Source: DATKCJ01 sp035513275
GTDB lineage: Bacteria; Verrucomicrobiota; Verrucomicrobiia; Opitutales; Opitutaceae
DNA length: 5,141 nucleotides
Reading direction: 5' to 3'
Assembly (NCBI GenBank): GCA_035513275.1
Contig: DATKCJ010000297.1
Span: 1 to 5,141, forward strand
The notes beneath the pieces were generated by a model. The model did no database searches and was not told the origin of the DNA. It saw nothing but the letters and a program-made list of their open reading frames with translations. A program made the position numbers and the translations under genes. Positions 1 through 5,141 of the stretch are shown here, in pieces. Positions within the stretch are counted from its first letter, which is position 1; each line of letters starts with the position of its first letter.

Positions 1-88
1 CGAGGAAGAGATGCCCGAAGAGCGCGGCGAGCGACACGACGGCTGTTGCGATGACGACTACAAGGAGAAGCAAACGGGAAGGGCCCAT
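1..88 (-). CDS. N-terminal fragment of a membrane-anchored or exported protein (runs off the left edge)
   Basis: Reading leftward from an ATG at 88-86, 29 codons stay open to the window edge. The product begins MGPSRLLLLVVVIATAVVSL and continues AALFGHLFL. A short N-region with one arginine is followed by more than 20 hydrophobic residues, which is the form of an uncleaved signal anchor or first transmembrane helix. No clear cleavage site is visible. Codons are rich in G/C at the third position, like the neighbouring genes. No clear Shine-Dalgarno precedes the ATG. It is transcribed away from the MFS transporter gene. The function cannot be told from this stub, and a chance hydrophobic ORF is not excluded. 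Confidence 0.55.
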   Translation of the reverse strand, partial: MGPSRLLLLVVVIATAVVSLAALFGHLFL

Positions 89-258
89 GGCGATGGAAGT
101 AACCAAATTTCCAAACGGGCGCAGGGCAGTGGGGCGGCTCAGCGCAGGAGATGAACGTTTTTTGGCGAGGTCGTTGCGTCGCGTCAATCACGCACACCGA
201 ATCGAGACGACCGCGACGCACACGGGGCGCGTCGCGCTCGCAGGTGATTCCGAGTCGC
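89..258. other. intergenic region between divergently read genes
   Basis: No convincing gene is seen here. The ORFs that cross it on the plus strand are arginine-rich, lack family features and look spurious. It must hold the promoter of the minus-strand gene at 88-1 unless that gene is co-transcribed with the possible small ORF at 259-408. There is a six-base T run at about 158-163, and two near-copies of the short word ACGCACAC at about 190-225. I found no promoter hexamer pair or operator that I would defend. Confidence 0.5.
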
Positions 259-408
259 TCAGCCGGAGGACTTCGAGAGGACGACTGGTTTGTAGCCGCG
301 TTTCGACTTGAGCACGTTCGCGATGATGCCGAGCTGCGCGGGCAGAGAATTTCCGCTTGGACAGAGCGCGGTTTGATCCATTGAGTGGTCGCGCTTTCGT
401 CCACCCAT
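259..408 (-). CDS. possible small protein of 49 aa, unrecognised
   Basis: The ORF starts at ATG 408-406 and stops at TGA 261-259. On the minus strand GGAGGG (420-415) lies six bases before the ATG, the best-placed Shine-Dalgarno in the window. The product starts MGGRKRDHSMDQTALCPSGN, and its C-terminal half, LPAQLGIIANVLKSKRGYKP followed by VVLSKSSG, is an ordinary amphipathic and basic sequence. It has G/C-ending codons such as atc, aac, gtg, ctc and aag. A second in-frame ATG lies at 381-379. Caution: the GGAGGG belongs to a pyrimidine-rich stretch on the plus strand (414-435) that repeats TCCCTCC, so the ribosome site may be coincidental. It could also be the remnant of a longer gene. I recognise no family. 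Confidence 0.33.
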   Translation of the reverse strand: MGGRKRDHSMDQTALCPSGNSLPAQLGIIANVLKSKRGYKPVVLSKSSG

Positions 409-435
409 CCGGTTCCCTCCGGTCCCTCCCCCTCC

Positions 436-1650
436 ATGAGCAAAGAAAATCCCTCAAGATTGTTTCTCGCGAGCTGTCTCGCCTTGGTTGTTACAGCGAT
501 GACGTTCGCCATTCGTGCGGGCATCCTCACCGAGCTAAGCCAGAAATTCAGCCTTACCGACACCCAGCTTGGATGGATCAATTCCATGGCGTTCCTGGGC
601 TTTCCGGTCGCGATGATGATCTTCGGCCTGCTCTACAATTTCCTCGGGGCGCGCGTCCTGATGATCATCGCTCTCCTCGGCCATGTCCTCGGCTTGGTGC
701 TCACGATCACCGCGGGCGGCTTCTGGGGACTGATTATCTCGACGTTCTTCATCGGATTCGCGAACGGCTCTGTCGAGGCCGCGTGCAATCCGCTCATCGC
801 CGACATGTATCCGAAGAACCAGACCACGATGCTCAACCGGTTCCACGTGTGGTTTCCCGGCGGCATCGTCATCGGCGCGCTCGTTTCGCAGTTCATGACC
901 TCGATGCAGATGGGCTGGCAGATGCAGATCGCGATCATGCTGCTGCCGACGGCGATCTATGGCTACCTGATCTTCACGACTTCATTCCCGAAGTCCGCGA
1001 ACATCGAGACCTCCACCGGCACCAACATCCGCCACATCTTCACGCCGCTCTATCTGTTCATGATCGTGTGCATGACGCTCACCGCGACGACCGAGTTGGG
1101 AACGCAGCAGTGGGTTGGCCGTGTGTTGAGCGAGACCGGCGCCCACCCAATGATCCTGCTTGCCCTGAGCACCGGGCTGATGGCGATCGGACGGCAGTTC
1201 GCCGGGCCCCTCGTGCACCGGCTGCACCCGGTTGGTGTGCTGTTCTTCTCCGCGATCGTGGCCGCGATCGGACTTTACCTCCTGAGCATCGCGACCGGCG
1301 GCATGGCCTACGTCGCGATCATCGTCTTCGCGCTCGGTGTCTGCTACTTCTGGCCATGCATGATCGGTTTCGTCAGCGAATACATCCCGAAGACAGGCGC
1401 CCTGGGCATGTCGCTTTTGGGTGGCGCGGGAATGTTCGCCGTTTCGATCTGGAATCCGGTGATCGGTGGCTGGATCGACGCGAGTCGCGCCGCCGCCGCG
1501 AAGACCCTGACGGACCCGTCGGCGATCGAGCTGGCGGCGGGACAGGCGACTTTGACGAAGATGACGCTATTTCCGGTCATTCTGATCGTCGCCTTCGGAA
1601 TCATGTTCGCGATGCGCAGTCGGCTCGAGAAGGGTGCACACACCCGCTAG
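436..1650 (+). CDS. MFS transporter, 12 transmembrane helices, probable sugar/small-solute permease
   Basis: The product is 404 residues long, the usual size for a major facilitator superfamily permease. It has about twelve hydrophobic segments: residues 8-30, 43-62, 68-90 and 93-115 begin the first half, helices 7-12 form the second, and the loop between the halves is near residues 195-220. The loop between helices 2 and 3 reads GLLYNFLGARVL, a form of MFS motif A. After helix 4, the stretch NPLIADMYPKNQTTMLNRFH and then VWFPGGIVIG matches a signature I associate with a group of verrucomicrobial, planctomycete and acidobacterial MFS permeases, often linked to carbohydrate use. The substrate is inferred only. 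I chose ATG 436 (MSKENPSRLF). A GTG at 385 would add 17 low-complexity residues (Ser/Pro-rich) and overlap the possible divergent small ORF. No Shine-Dalgarno is seen before either start. It converges on the ApbE-GT2 gene, 38 bases away. Confidence 0.9.
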   Translation: MSKENPSRLFLASCLALVVTAMTFAIRAGILTELSQKFSLTDTQLGWINSMAFLGFPVAMMIFGLLYNFLGARVLMIIALLGHVLGLVLTITAGGFWGLIISTFFIGFANGSVEAACNPLIADMYPKNQTTMLNRFHVWFPGGIVIGALVSQFMTSMQMGWQMQIAIMLLPTAIYGYLIFTTSFPKSANIETSTGTNIRHIFTPLYLFMIVCMTLTATTELGTQQWVGRVLSETGAHPMILLALSTGLMAIGRQFAGPLVHRLHPVGVLFFSAIVAAIGLYLLSIATGGMAYVAIIVFALGVCYFWPCMIGFVSEYIPKTGALGMSLLGGAGMFAVSIWNPVIGGWIDASRAAAAKTLTDPSAIELAAGQATLTKMTLFPVILIVAFGIMFAMRSRLEKGAHTR

Positions 1651-1681
1651 ACGTCGTCGCTCTGAGACGTATCTTGTCGGA

Positions 1682-1716
1682 CAGACGTTCAGCGGGCCTT
1701 GCCCGCTGCACGTCTG
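1682..1716. terminator. strong hairpin between convergent genes, overlapping a stop codon
   Basis: The arms 1682-1697 and 1701-1716 pair over 16 positions with one mismatch, around a three-base CTT loop. Two further G-C pairs are possible outside a single mismatch (1679-1680 with 1718-1719). It lies 32 bases after the MFS stop. On the other strand it contains the last codons and the TGA (1691-1689) of the ApbE-GT2 gene. Neither strand has a T-tract after the stem, so it is not a textbook intrinsic terminator. It may act in both directions, protect 3' ends, or be a REP-like palindrome. Its core (CGGGC-loop-GCCCG) is the same kind as in the palindrome at 3336-3398. Confidence 0.6.
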
Positions 1717-3428
1717 ACCCGGGGCGCTGCCGCGAACAAAGCGAAAATGTCGCCCCACCGCAGGCGTGAGTGCCCCACCTCGCGCCAGCGAACCGGAAAC
1801 TCGGCCACGGCGATGGCATCGCGTCGTGCGGCTGTTAGGAGCTCGAGATCGAACGCGAAGCCTTCCTCGCGCCACTCGTGACGTGCGAACATCGCCGCCG
1901 GAATCGCCTTGAGCCCGCACTGCGGATCGCTGACCGGCGTGCCCGTCCAGAGCCGCGCCCATGCCGCGAAGGCGCGGCTCGCGATCCGGCGGTGAAGTGT
2001 CCGTGTGACCTCGCTGCCCGCGACGCGCGTGGCCGCGAGCATCCGGTTGGGCTGCGCGAGTGCCTCGCGGAGAAACGAGACAACATCGTCCGCCGGCACC
2101 GCGCCGTCGGCGTCGACAAACGCGAGCACGGCGGCGCCCTGTGTTGCAGCGCTCCATCCTGCGCGAATCGCGGCGCCCTTGCCGCGGTGAACGGTGTCGC
2201 CCGCGAGCGCGCGCAGGAACTTGAAGCGCGGGCGCAGCGTCTCGACGAATTTTGACGTGGCCGCGCGTTCCGTTGGCGGCGAGCCGTCGTCGCTCACGAT
2301 CACTTCGACACGCAGTCCACTCGTGGCGATGGACTCGCACAGTCCCGGCAGGAAACGGGGCAGCCGCTTTGACTCGCGCCAGCAGGGGAGCACGAGCGCT
2401 ACAGCCGGGCCGATTGCGGGTGCCGCGGCGAAGATTCCGTGGGCAATCTCTTCAGGTGCGCCGCTCGCGGCCTCGCCATCGGCGAGAGCGCTCACGTCCG
2501 GCCGCGCGGCGGCGAGCGAGTCGAGTTCGTTGGCCGACGCAAGGAAGACGCCGGTCGCCAGCGCGTCGGCCAGCGCGGCAGTCGGTGCGAGCACAAATGA
2601 GCGCCGCCGCCGCGCGCCGCCGGTCGACCGTGTGTCGACGATGTGGCCCGGCTGGAATCCCTCTCCCGAAGCGCCGAGCGCAAAGTTGGCCGGCAGCTCC
2701 AGCGTGCGCTCGCCGCATGCACTTCGCACCGTGCAGCGCCACGGAGCAGGCGCATCCGAGAAGTCGAAGCCGAGCACGCTCGACCCACCTGCGACAAGCA
2801 GCCCGCGCGTCGCGCCCCAATCCCGCAAAACCGCGAGCGCACAGTCGAGCGCGTGGCCCTTGCCGATCGCGCCAAGGTCGAGCCATCGGCGGCCATCGAG
2901 TCGCGTGACCATCGAGGTCGCTGGATCGAACGCGAGGCAAGGGCGCGTGTCCGCGTCGTCCGCTGCGACTCCATCGAGGTGTAGCGGCACGTGCTGGTGT
3001 TTCGCCGCGACCGCGGCGCGACCGGCGAACGGATCGAACGCGCCGTGCGTGAGCGCTGCAGCCTCGAGCGCGACCGCCAGACACTCGGCCGTCTCGGGCG
3101 CGATGCGAAGCGTCGCTCCGGGTTCGGCACGGTTGACTCGAGTGACGTCGCTCGACTCGCGATAGAAACTCAGCAGAGCCTCGATCCGGTCGATCTCGCG
3201 AAAACACTCGGCTGCGAGCGAGCGGTTGTCCCCGCCGGGCGCGAGGTGTGCCGTGAACTTCGTCACCATCGCCTCGTGCTCGAACCGTTCGAGCGCATCG
3301 ACGCCTTCAATTTGAATCCCTGCGCCGGTGCTTGTTGTGGGTCGGGCATTTTGCCCGACGCGAACGACGTTGATGTCGGGCATAAAGCCCGACCCACATG
3401 AAACCGGAGTTCTGCTCTCCGTCGTCAT
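1689..3428 (-). CDS. ApbE (FAD:protein FMN transferase) domain fused to a DPM1/ALG5-type GT2 glycosyltransferase
   Basis: One continuous 579-residue ORF holds two enzyme domains. Residues about 48-315 are ApbE-like, the family that moves FMN from FAD onto a Ser/Thr of a target protein using Mg2+. Visible motifs are RFEHEAM (48-54), LSFYRESSDVTRVNR (86-100), GAFDPFAG (129-136), LDLGAIGKGHALD (183-195), GGSSVLGFD (214-222), SGEG then GHIVDTRSTG (254-270), and ADALATG (287-293), with the D and T expected to bind metal. Residues about 341-579 are a family 2 glycosyltransferase of the polyprenyl-phosphate-sugar synthase type: ALVLPCWRES, VIVSDDGS (377-383), HRGKGAAIRAGW, FVDADGA with its DxD, SDPQCGLKAIP (500-510), EGFAFDLELL and PVRWREVGHS. 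No internal ATG or GTG is well placed to make the GT2 separately. I chose ATG 3428 because it overlaps the stop of the upstream gene as ATGA. Residues 11-31 are encoded by a palindromic repeat. The domain calls are firm; the joint function is unknown. Confidence 0.9.
   Translation of the reverse strand: MTTESRTPVSCGSGFMPDINVVRVGQNARPTTSTGAGIQIEGVDALERFEHEAMVTKFTAHLAPGGDNRSLAAECFREIDRIEALLSFYRESSDVTRVNRAEPGATLRIAPETAECLAVALEAAALTHGAFDPFAGRAAVAAKHQHVPLHLDGVAADDADTRPCLAFDPATSMVTRLDGRRWLDLGAIGKGHALDCALAVLRDWGATRGLLVAGGSSVLGFDFSDAPAPWRCTVRSACGERTLELPANFALGASGEGFQPGHIVDTRSTGGARRRRSFVLAPTAALADALATGVFLASANELDSLAAARPDVSALADGEAASGAPEEIAHGIFAAAPAIGPAVALVLPCWRESKRLPRFLPGLCESIATSGLRVEVIVSDDGSPPTERAATSKFVETLRPRFKFLRALAGDTVHRGKGAAIRAGWSAATQGAAVLAFVDADGAVPADDVVSFLREALAQPNRMLAATRVAGSEVTRTLHRRIASRAFAAWARLWTGTPVSDPQCGLKAIPAAMFARHEWREEGFAFDLELLTAARRDAIAVAEFPVRWREVGHSRLRWGDIFALFAAAPRVRRAAGKAR
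3336..3398. repeat. 63-bp nested palindrome (REP/BIME-like) inside the coding sequence
   Basis: The 24-base arms 3336-3359 and 3375-3398 are inverted copies with two mismatches; the outer 12 bases match perfectly. Each arm also contains its own 7-bp hairpin with a five-base loop, GTCGGGC/GCCCGAC (3341-3347 with 3353-3359, and 3375-3381 with 3387-3393). The 15-base centre holds another palindrome, AACGACGTT (3363-3371). This paired-hairpin layout is typical of REP/BIME-like dispersed elements. The element is exactly 63 bases and lies in frame in the ApbE-GT2 gene, where it encodes residues 11-31 (CGSGFMPDINVVRVGQNARP, then T). These residues lie before the recognisable ApbE domain. I recall similar TGGGTCGGGC...GCCCGAC repeats in Verrucomicrobia, but that is memory only. 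Confidence 0.88.
3405..3421. repeat. small hairpin just inside the start of the ApbE-GT2 gene
   Basis: CGGAG (3405-3409) and CTCCG (3417-3421) form a 5-bp stem with a seven-base loop. The stem begins four bases after the ATG of the ApbE-GT2 gene. With the larger palindrome that follows, it would place strong mRNA structure over the first 30 codons of the downstream gene. It is short and may be chance. Confidence 0.3.
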
Positions 3429-4918
3429 GGATGCACCCGCTCCCACAATGGCTCGCTCACCGAAAGCGTGAGCACGACGTTCGGCCTCAGGCCGTGGATG
3501 CCGACGACTGCATCGTCGTTCCACGACGCGGGCGCCTCGAGCTGGCTGTCGAGAATCCGCACATCCCACGCAGCAGGATCCGCGGGCGGAACTTGATAGT
3601 ATCCGACTGTTTCCCGATCGCGCAGATACCATGGCAGAGGCCATGCATGGTTCGGTGAAACGACTGCAACCCGCGCACCAGGCTCTGCGGAGAAGATTCG
3701 GTCAAGCTCGGCAGTCAGCTTGGTGAAGCCACGGGGAGTCTGCTCGAGAAAATACGGATTGCGCACGTCGCCGGCAAACCGGCCGAGCGCACGCTCGCTG
3801 CGAAATCCGAGTTCGATCGCAACCGCAGCGGCAAGTGCGATGGACGCCGCGATTCCCCAACGCGAAACCGACGCGAGTCGCGAAAGTGCAAATCCCGCGA
3901 GGGTCGCGAGCCCCAGTGCCGGTGTGAGAAGTATCCACGGCATTTTGTGCGGAATCGCAGAGTAGATCAGAAGCAGCACGAGTGTGAAGACGGCGACCGC
4001 GCGCACCGGTGCGGGCGCCCCGCGGCGCAGCGCGAGGACAAAGCCCGCGACTGCACACACGAACAGGCCCGTCTCGCCCCACATCACGCCGCCAGTGCGG
4101 TGCGGGAGCAGCATCGCGAAGTAGTGGAAGAACGGCTGCTCGAACGCGCCGTCGCCCGCGCGCGCGAACTGGTGCTTATAGGTGAGCAGGCCGTCGATGA
4201 TGCCGCCGGGATGAGCGCCGAATCCGGAGTAGAATGCGACGAAGACGACCGCCGCCGCGGCGAATGCCGCGGCTCCGTGCGCGAGGAACTGCCGCGCAAT
4301 GGGACGCGGTCCGCCAAGTGCGAACAGCGCGATCACGATCGCCGCAAAGTGGATGACAGACGTCTCCTTTGTCGCCTGCACGAACCCAGCGAGAATCCCG
4401 CACGCGACGGCCGTTGCGAATGTCGGCTCGCGCCACCATCGCATCGCGGCGAAGAGAAGCGCCCACGATCCGAGCGCGAGCCACGGCTCTTGGATGAAGT
4501 AGGTGCTGTAGACGACCGCGAGCGGCATCATGGCGAGCAGCAAGGCGACCGCGAGTGCGGCGCCTACGCCGAGATTCATGGAAGTCCAACGCCAGAAGAG
4601 AAGCAGCGTGAGTGCGCCCGCGAGGAGCGAGAAGGAGCGCGCTCGAAAGTCGTCGAATGTCGCGGCCGACCCGCCGGTGAGGCGCGTCCACCACGCGGCG
4701 CCGTGGTAGAGCGTGGGGCCGTGCATGTCGACCGGGTCGTAGCGGTAGCCTTCGCCTTGGAGAAGCTGCCAGGTTTGCCACGCCTGCACAGCCTCGTCGG
4801 TATGGAGCGGCCGGTCGGTCGTGTGACTTGCTCGCAACGCGATTCCGCACGCGATCGCAATCAGTGCGGCAGTGACGAGGAAAACCTTCGGCAAACTCAC
4901 GCCGAGAATCTTTGGCAT
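3425..4918 (-). CDS. Agl23-like (TIGR03663) membrane protein, GT-C/PMT-like
   Basis: The protein is 497 residues long: about ten hydrophobic helices from residue 11 to about 370, then a soluble C-terminal tail (371-497). An N-terminal helix is followed by RPLHTDEAV (36-44) and YDPVDMHGPTLYHG (60-73). As I recall it, the TIGR03663 family is defined by a nearly invariant DE pair, an HGP triplet and two arginines near the N-terminus, and shows distant similarity to dolichyl-phosphate-mannose protein mannosyltransferases; here these are D41-E42 and H66-G67-P68. Other family-like stretches are YFIQEPWLAL (140-149), QATKETS, YSAIPHKMPWIL (319-330) and SPNHAWPLPWYLRD (421-434). Such proteins probably use or help flip lipid-linked sugars at the outer face of the inner membrane. 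I chose ATG 4918 (MPKILGVSLP); a TTG at 4966 would add 16 residues and run into a terminator-like hairpin. The stop overlaps the next gene's ATG, so the two are translationally coupled. Confidence 0.85.
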   Translation of the reverse strand: MPKILGVSLPKVFLVTAALIAIACGIALRASHTTDRPLHTDEAVQAWQTWQLLQGEGYRYDPVDMHGPTLYHGAAWWTRLTGGSAATFDDFRARSFSLLAGALTLLLFWRWTSMNLGVGAALAVALLLAMMPLAVVYSTYFIQEPWLALGSWALLFAAMRWWREPTFATAVACGILAGFVQATKETSVIHFAAIVIALFALGGPRPIARQFLAHGAAAFAAAAVVFVAFYSGFGAHPGGIIDGLLTYKHQFARAGDGAFEQPFFHYFAMLLPHRTGGVMWGETGLFVCAVAGFVLALRRGAPAPVRAVAVFTLVLLLIYSAIPHKMPWILLTPALGLATLAGFALSRLASVSRWGIAASIALAAAVAIELGFRSERALGRFAGDVRNPYFLEQTPRGFTKLTAELDRIFSAEPGARVAVVSPNHAWPLPWYLRDRETVGYYQVPPADPAAWDVRILDSQLEAPASWNDDAVVGIHGLRPNVVLTLSVSEPLWERVHP

Positions 4919-4964
4919 CGCGCAGGGTGAGGCAATGCAGTCGTTGGTGCGTATTACGAACTGC

Positions 4965-4991
4965 AAAACCCGCGCTCGGAGATCGCGGGCT
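4965..4991 (-). terminator. terminator-like hairpin with T-tract, upstream of the two-gene unit
   Basis: On the minus strand CCCGCG (4989-4984) pairs with CGCGGG (4974-4969), and TTTT (4968-4965) follows directly. The outer bases can extend the stem by G-U and A-U pairs, and a short inner stem is possible in the nine-base loop. The plus strand has no T-tract after the stem, so it is oriented to stop minus-strand transcription arriving from the right. It ends 46 bases before the chosen start of the Agl23-like gene. That gene's promoter must therefore lie in this short gap, or the hairpin acts as an attenuator. Confidence 0.6.
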
Positions 4992-4998
4992 ACCTCAA

Positions 4999-5035
4999 GG
5001 CACTTGTTGTTTGAAGGGTAGGGGCGGCTGTCCCT
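4999..5035. repeat. possible fragment of a REP-like intergenic repeat
   Basis: The word GGGTAGGGGCGGCTGTCCC (5017-5035) resembles one end of a dispersed intergenic repeat (GGGGACAGCCGCCCCTACC on the other strand) that I recall from Opitutaceae-type genomes. A full palindromic partner would be expected to follow, but the sequence changes character at about 5036, where an insertion-sequence-like end begins. The identification rests on memory; only the abrupt change is visible in the sequence. Confidence 0.35.
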
Positions 5036-5141
5036 GTACAGTCTCGGGTCAAGGGTAACAGGTGTTCCGGGTTAAGGGTTACAGTTTTGATCTGCAGGCA
5101 GGAGCGGGTGATAGTTGCCGCGAGGACGGTCGGGAGGGCGT
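5036..5141. mobile_element. possible terminus of an insertion sequence (runs off the right edge)
   Basis: The segment starts TGTACAG and holds two 17-base direct repeats, CGGGTCAAGGGTAACAG (5045-5061) and CGGGTTAAGGGTTACAG (5068-5084). They match at 15 of 17 positions and lie 23 bases apart. ACAG recurs at 5038-5041, 5058-5061 and 5081-5084. Repeated words close to an end that begins with TGT are the form of transposase-binding sites in several DDE insertion-sequence families. The opposite end and any target duplication lie outside the window. The family is not determined, and an ordinary regulatory repeat cannot be ruled out. Confidence 0.42.
5072..5140 (-). CDS. possible last codons of a transposase (partial)
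   Basis: On the minus strand one frame is open from the right edge for 22 codons to TAA at 5074-5072. It would read RPPDRPRGNYHPLLPADQNC, then NP. The Pro/Arg-rich tail ends inside the inner direct repeat of the supposed insertion-sequence end, which is where many compact insertion sequences place the transposase stop. This is short and I recognise no domain; the call depends mainly on context. Confidence 0.25.
   Translation of the reverse strand, partial: RPPDRPRGNYHPLLPADQNCNP

Noticed and set aside
357..385. TTGGAC ... ATTGAG as a promoter for the MFS gene
   Set aside because: The spacing is 17 bases but the -10 match is poor; in GC-rich DNA this is not convincing.
357..1769. Long plus-strand ORF in another frame over the MFS gene
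   Set aside because: Its product is rich in Arg, His, Asp and Pro with no hydrophobic or family pattern. The overlapping frame at 436-1650 has twelve helices and MFS motifs, so this is a shadow.
1567..2340. Minus-strand ORF overlapping the gene ends near 1650-1690
   Set aside because: It crosses the convergent hairpin and both real genes in another frame, and its Arg-rich sequence matches no family I know.
2194..3165. Plus-strand ORF antisense to the ApbE-GT2 gene
   Set aside because: Ser/Ala/Arg low-complexity product with no motifs, a usual by-product of high GC opposite a real gene.
3336..3398. CRISPR repeat or intrinsic terminator explanation for the palindrome
   Set aside because: There is one copy with no spacers and no Cas genes, and it lies inside an open reading frame with no T-tract, so neither explanation fits.
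3429..3644. Upstream extension of the ApbE-GT2 ORF by 72 codons
   Set aside because: The extension overlaps the C-terminal domain of the Agl23-like protein and is Arg/Ser/Cys-rich nonsense. The ATGA junction gives a natural start at 3428.
3947..4930. Plus-strand ORF of 327 codons antisense to the Agl23-like gene
   Set aside because: Charged, Arg/Glu-rich translation without domains; the minus strand has the TIGR03663-type motifs and membrane helices.

Overview
This is a GC-rich window with little Shine-Dalgarno signal at most of its starts. It carries two kinds of short palindromic or REP-like repeat, and its main genes resemble families seen in Verrucomicrobia/Planctomycetes-type bacteria. 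The repeats near 3336-3398 and 5005-5035 remind me of dispersed repeats in Opitutaceae-like Verrucomicrobia. That assignment is from memory and from composition, with no search behind it.

Layout, left to right. (1) Positions 1-88, minus strand: the first 29 codons of a gene running off the left edge; its product begins with a hydrophobic signal or membrane segment. (2) Positions 89-435: a divergent intergenic region. It may hold a 49-codon minus-strand ORF (259-408) preceded by a well-placed GGAGGG. (3) Positions 436-1650, plus strand: a 12-helix major facilitator superfamily transporter, probably for a sugar or related small solute. (4) Positions 1651-1720: a convergent gene end with a strong 16-bp hairpin that contains the stop codon of the opposing gene. 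(5) Positions 1689-4918, minus strand: a tight two-gene unit. The upstream gene encodes a polytopic GT-C/PMT-like membrane protein of the Agl23 (TIGR03663) type. The downstream gene starts by an ATGA overlap and encodes an unusual single polypeptide, an ApbE-type FAD:protein FMN transferase domain followed by a DPM1/ALG5-type family 2 glycosyltransferase. (6) Positions 4965-4991: a minus-strand terminator-like hairpin just upstream of that unit. (7) Positions 4992-5141: a REP-like fragment that seems to be interrupted at about 5036 by the end of an insertion sequence, with terminal direct repeats and perhaps the last codons of its transposase.

How the genes fit together: the GT2 domain looks like a polyprenyl-phosphate-sugar synthase, which would make lipid-linked monosaccharide donors at the inner face of the membrane. 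The Agl23-like protein has the architecture of enzymes or flippase partners that use such donors on the outer face. Their translational coupling suggests one glycan or glycolipid pathway. Why an ApbE flavinyltransferase is fused to the GT2 is not clear from the window, because no FMN-binding target protein is visible. The most striking features are this fusion and a 63-bp nested palindrome, exactly 21 codons long, that sits in frame near its N-terminus.
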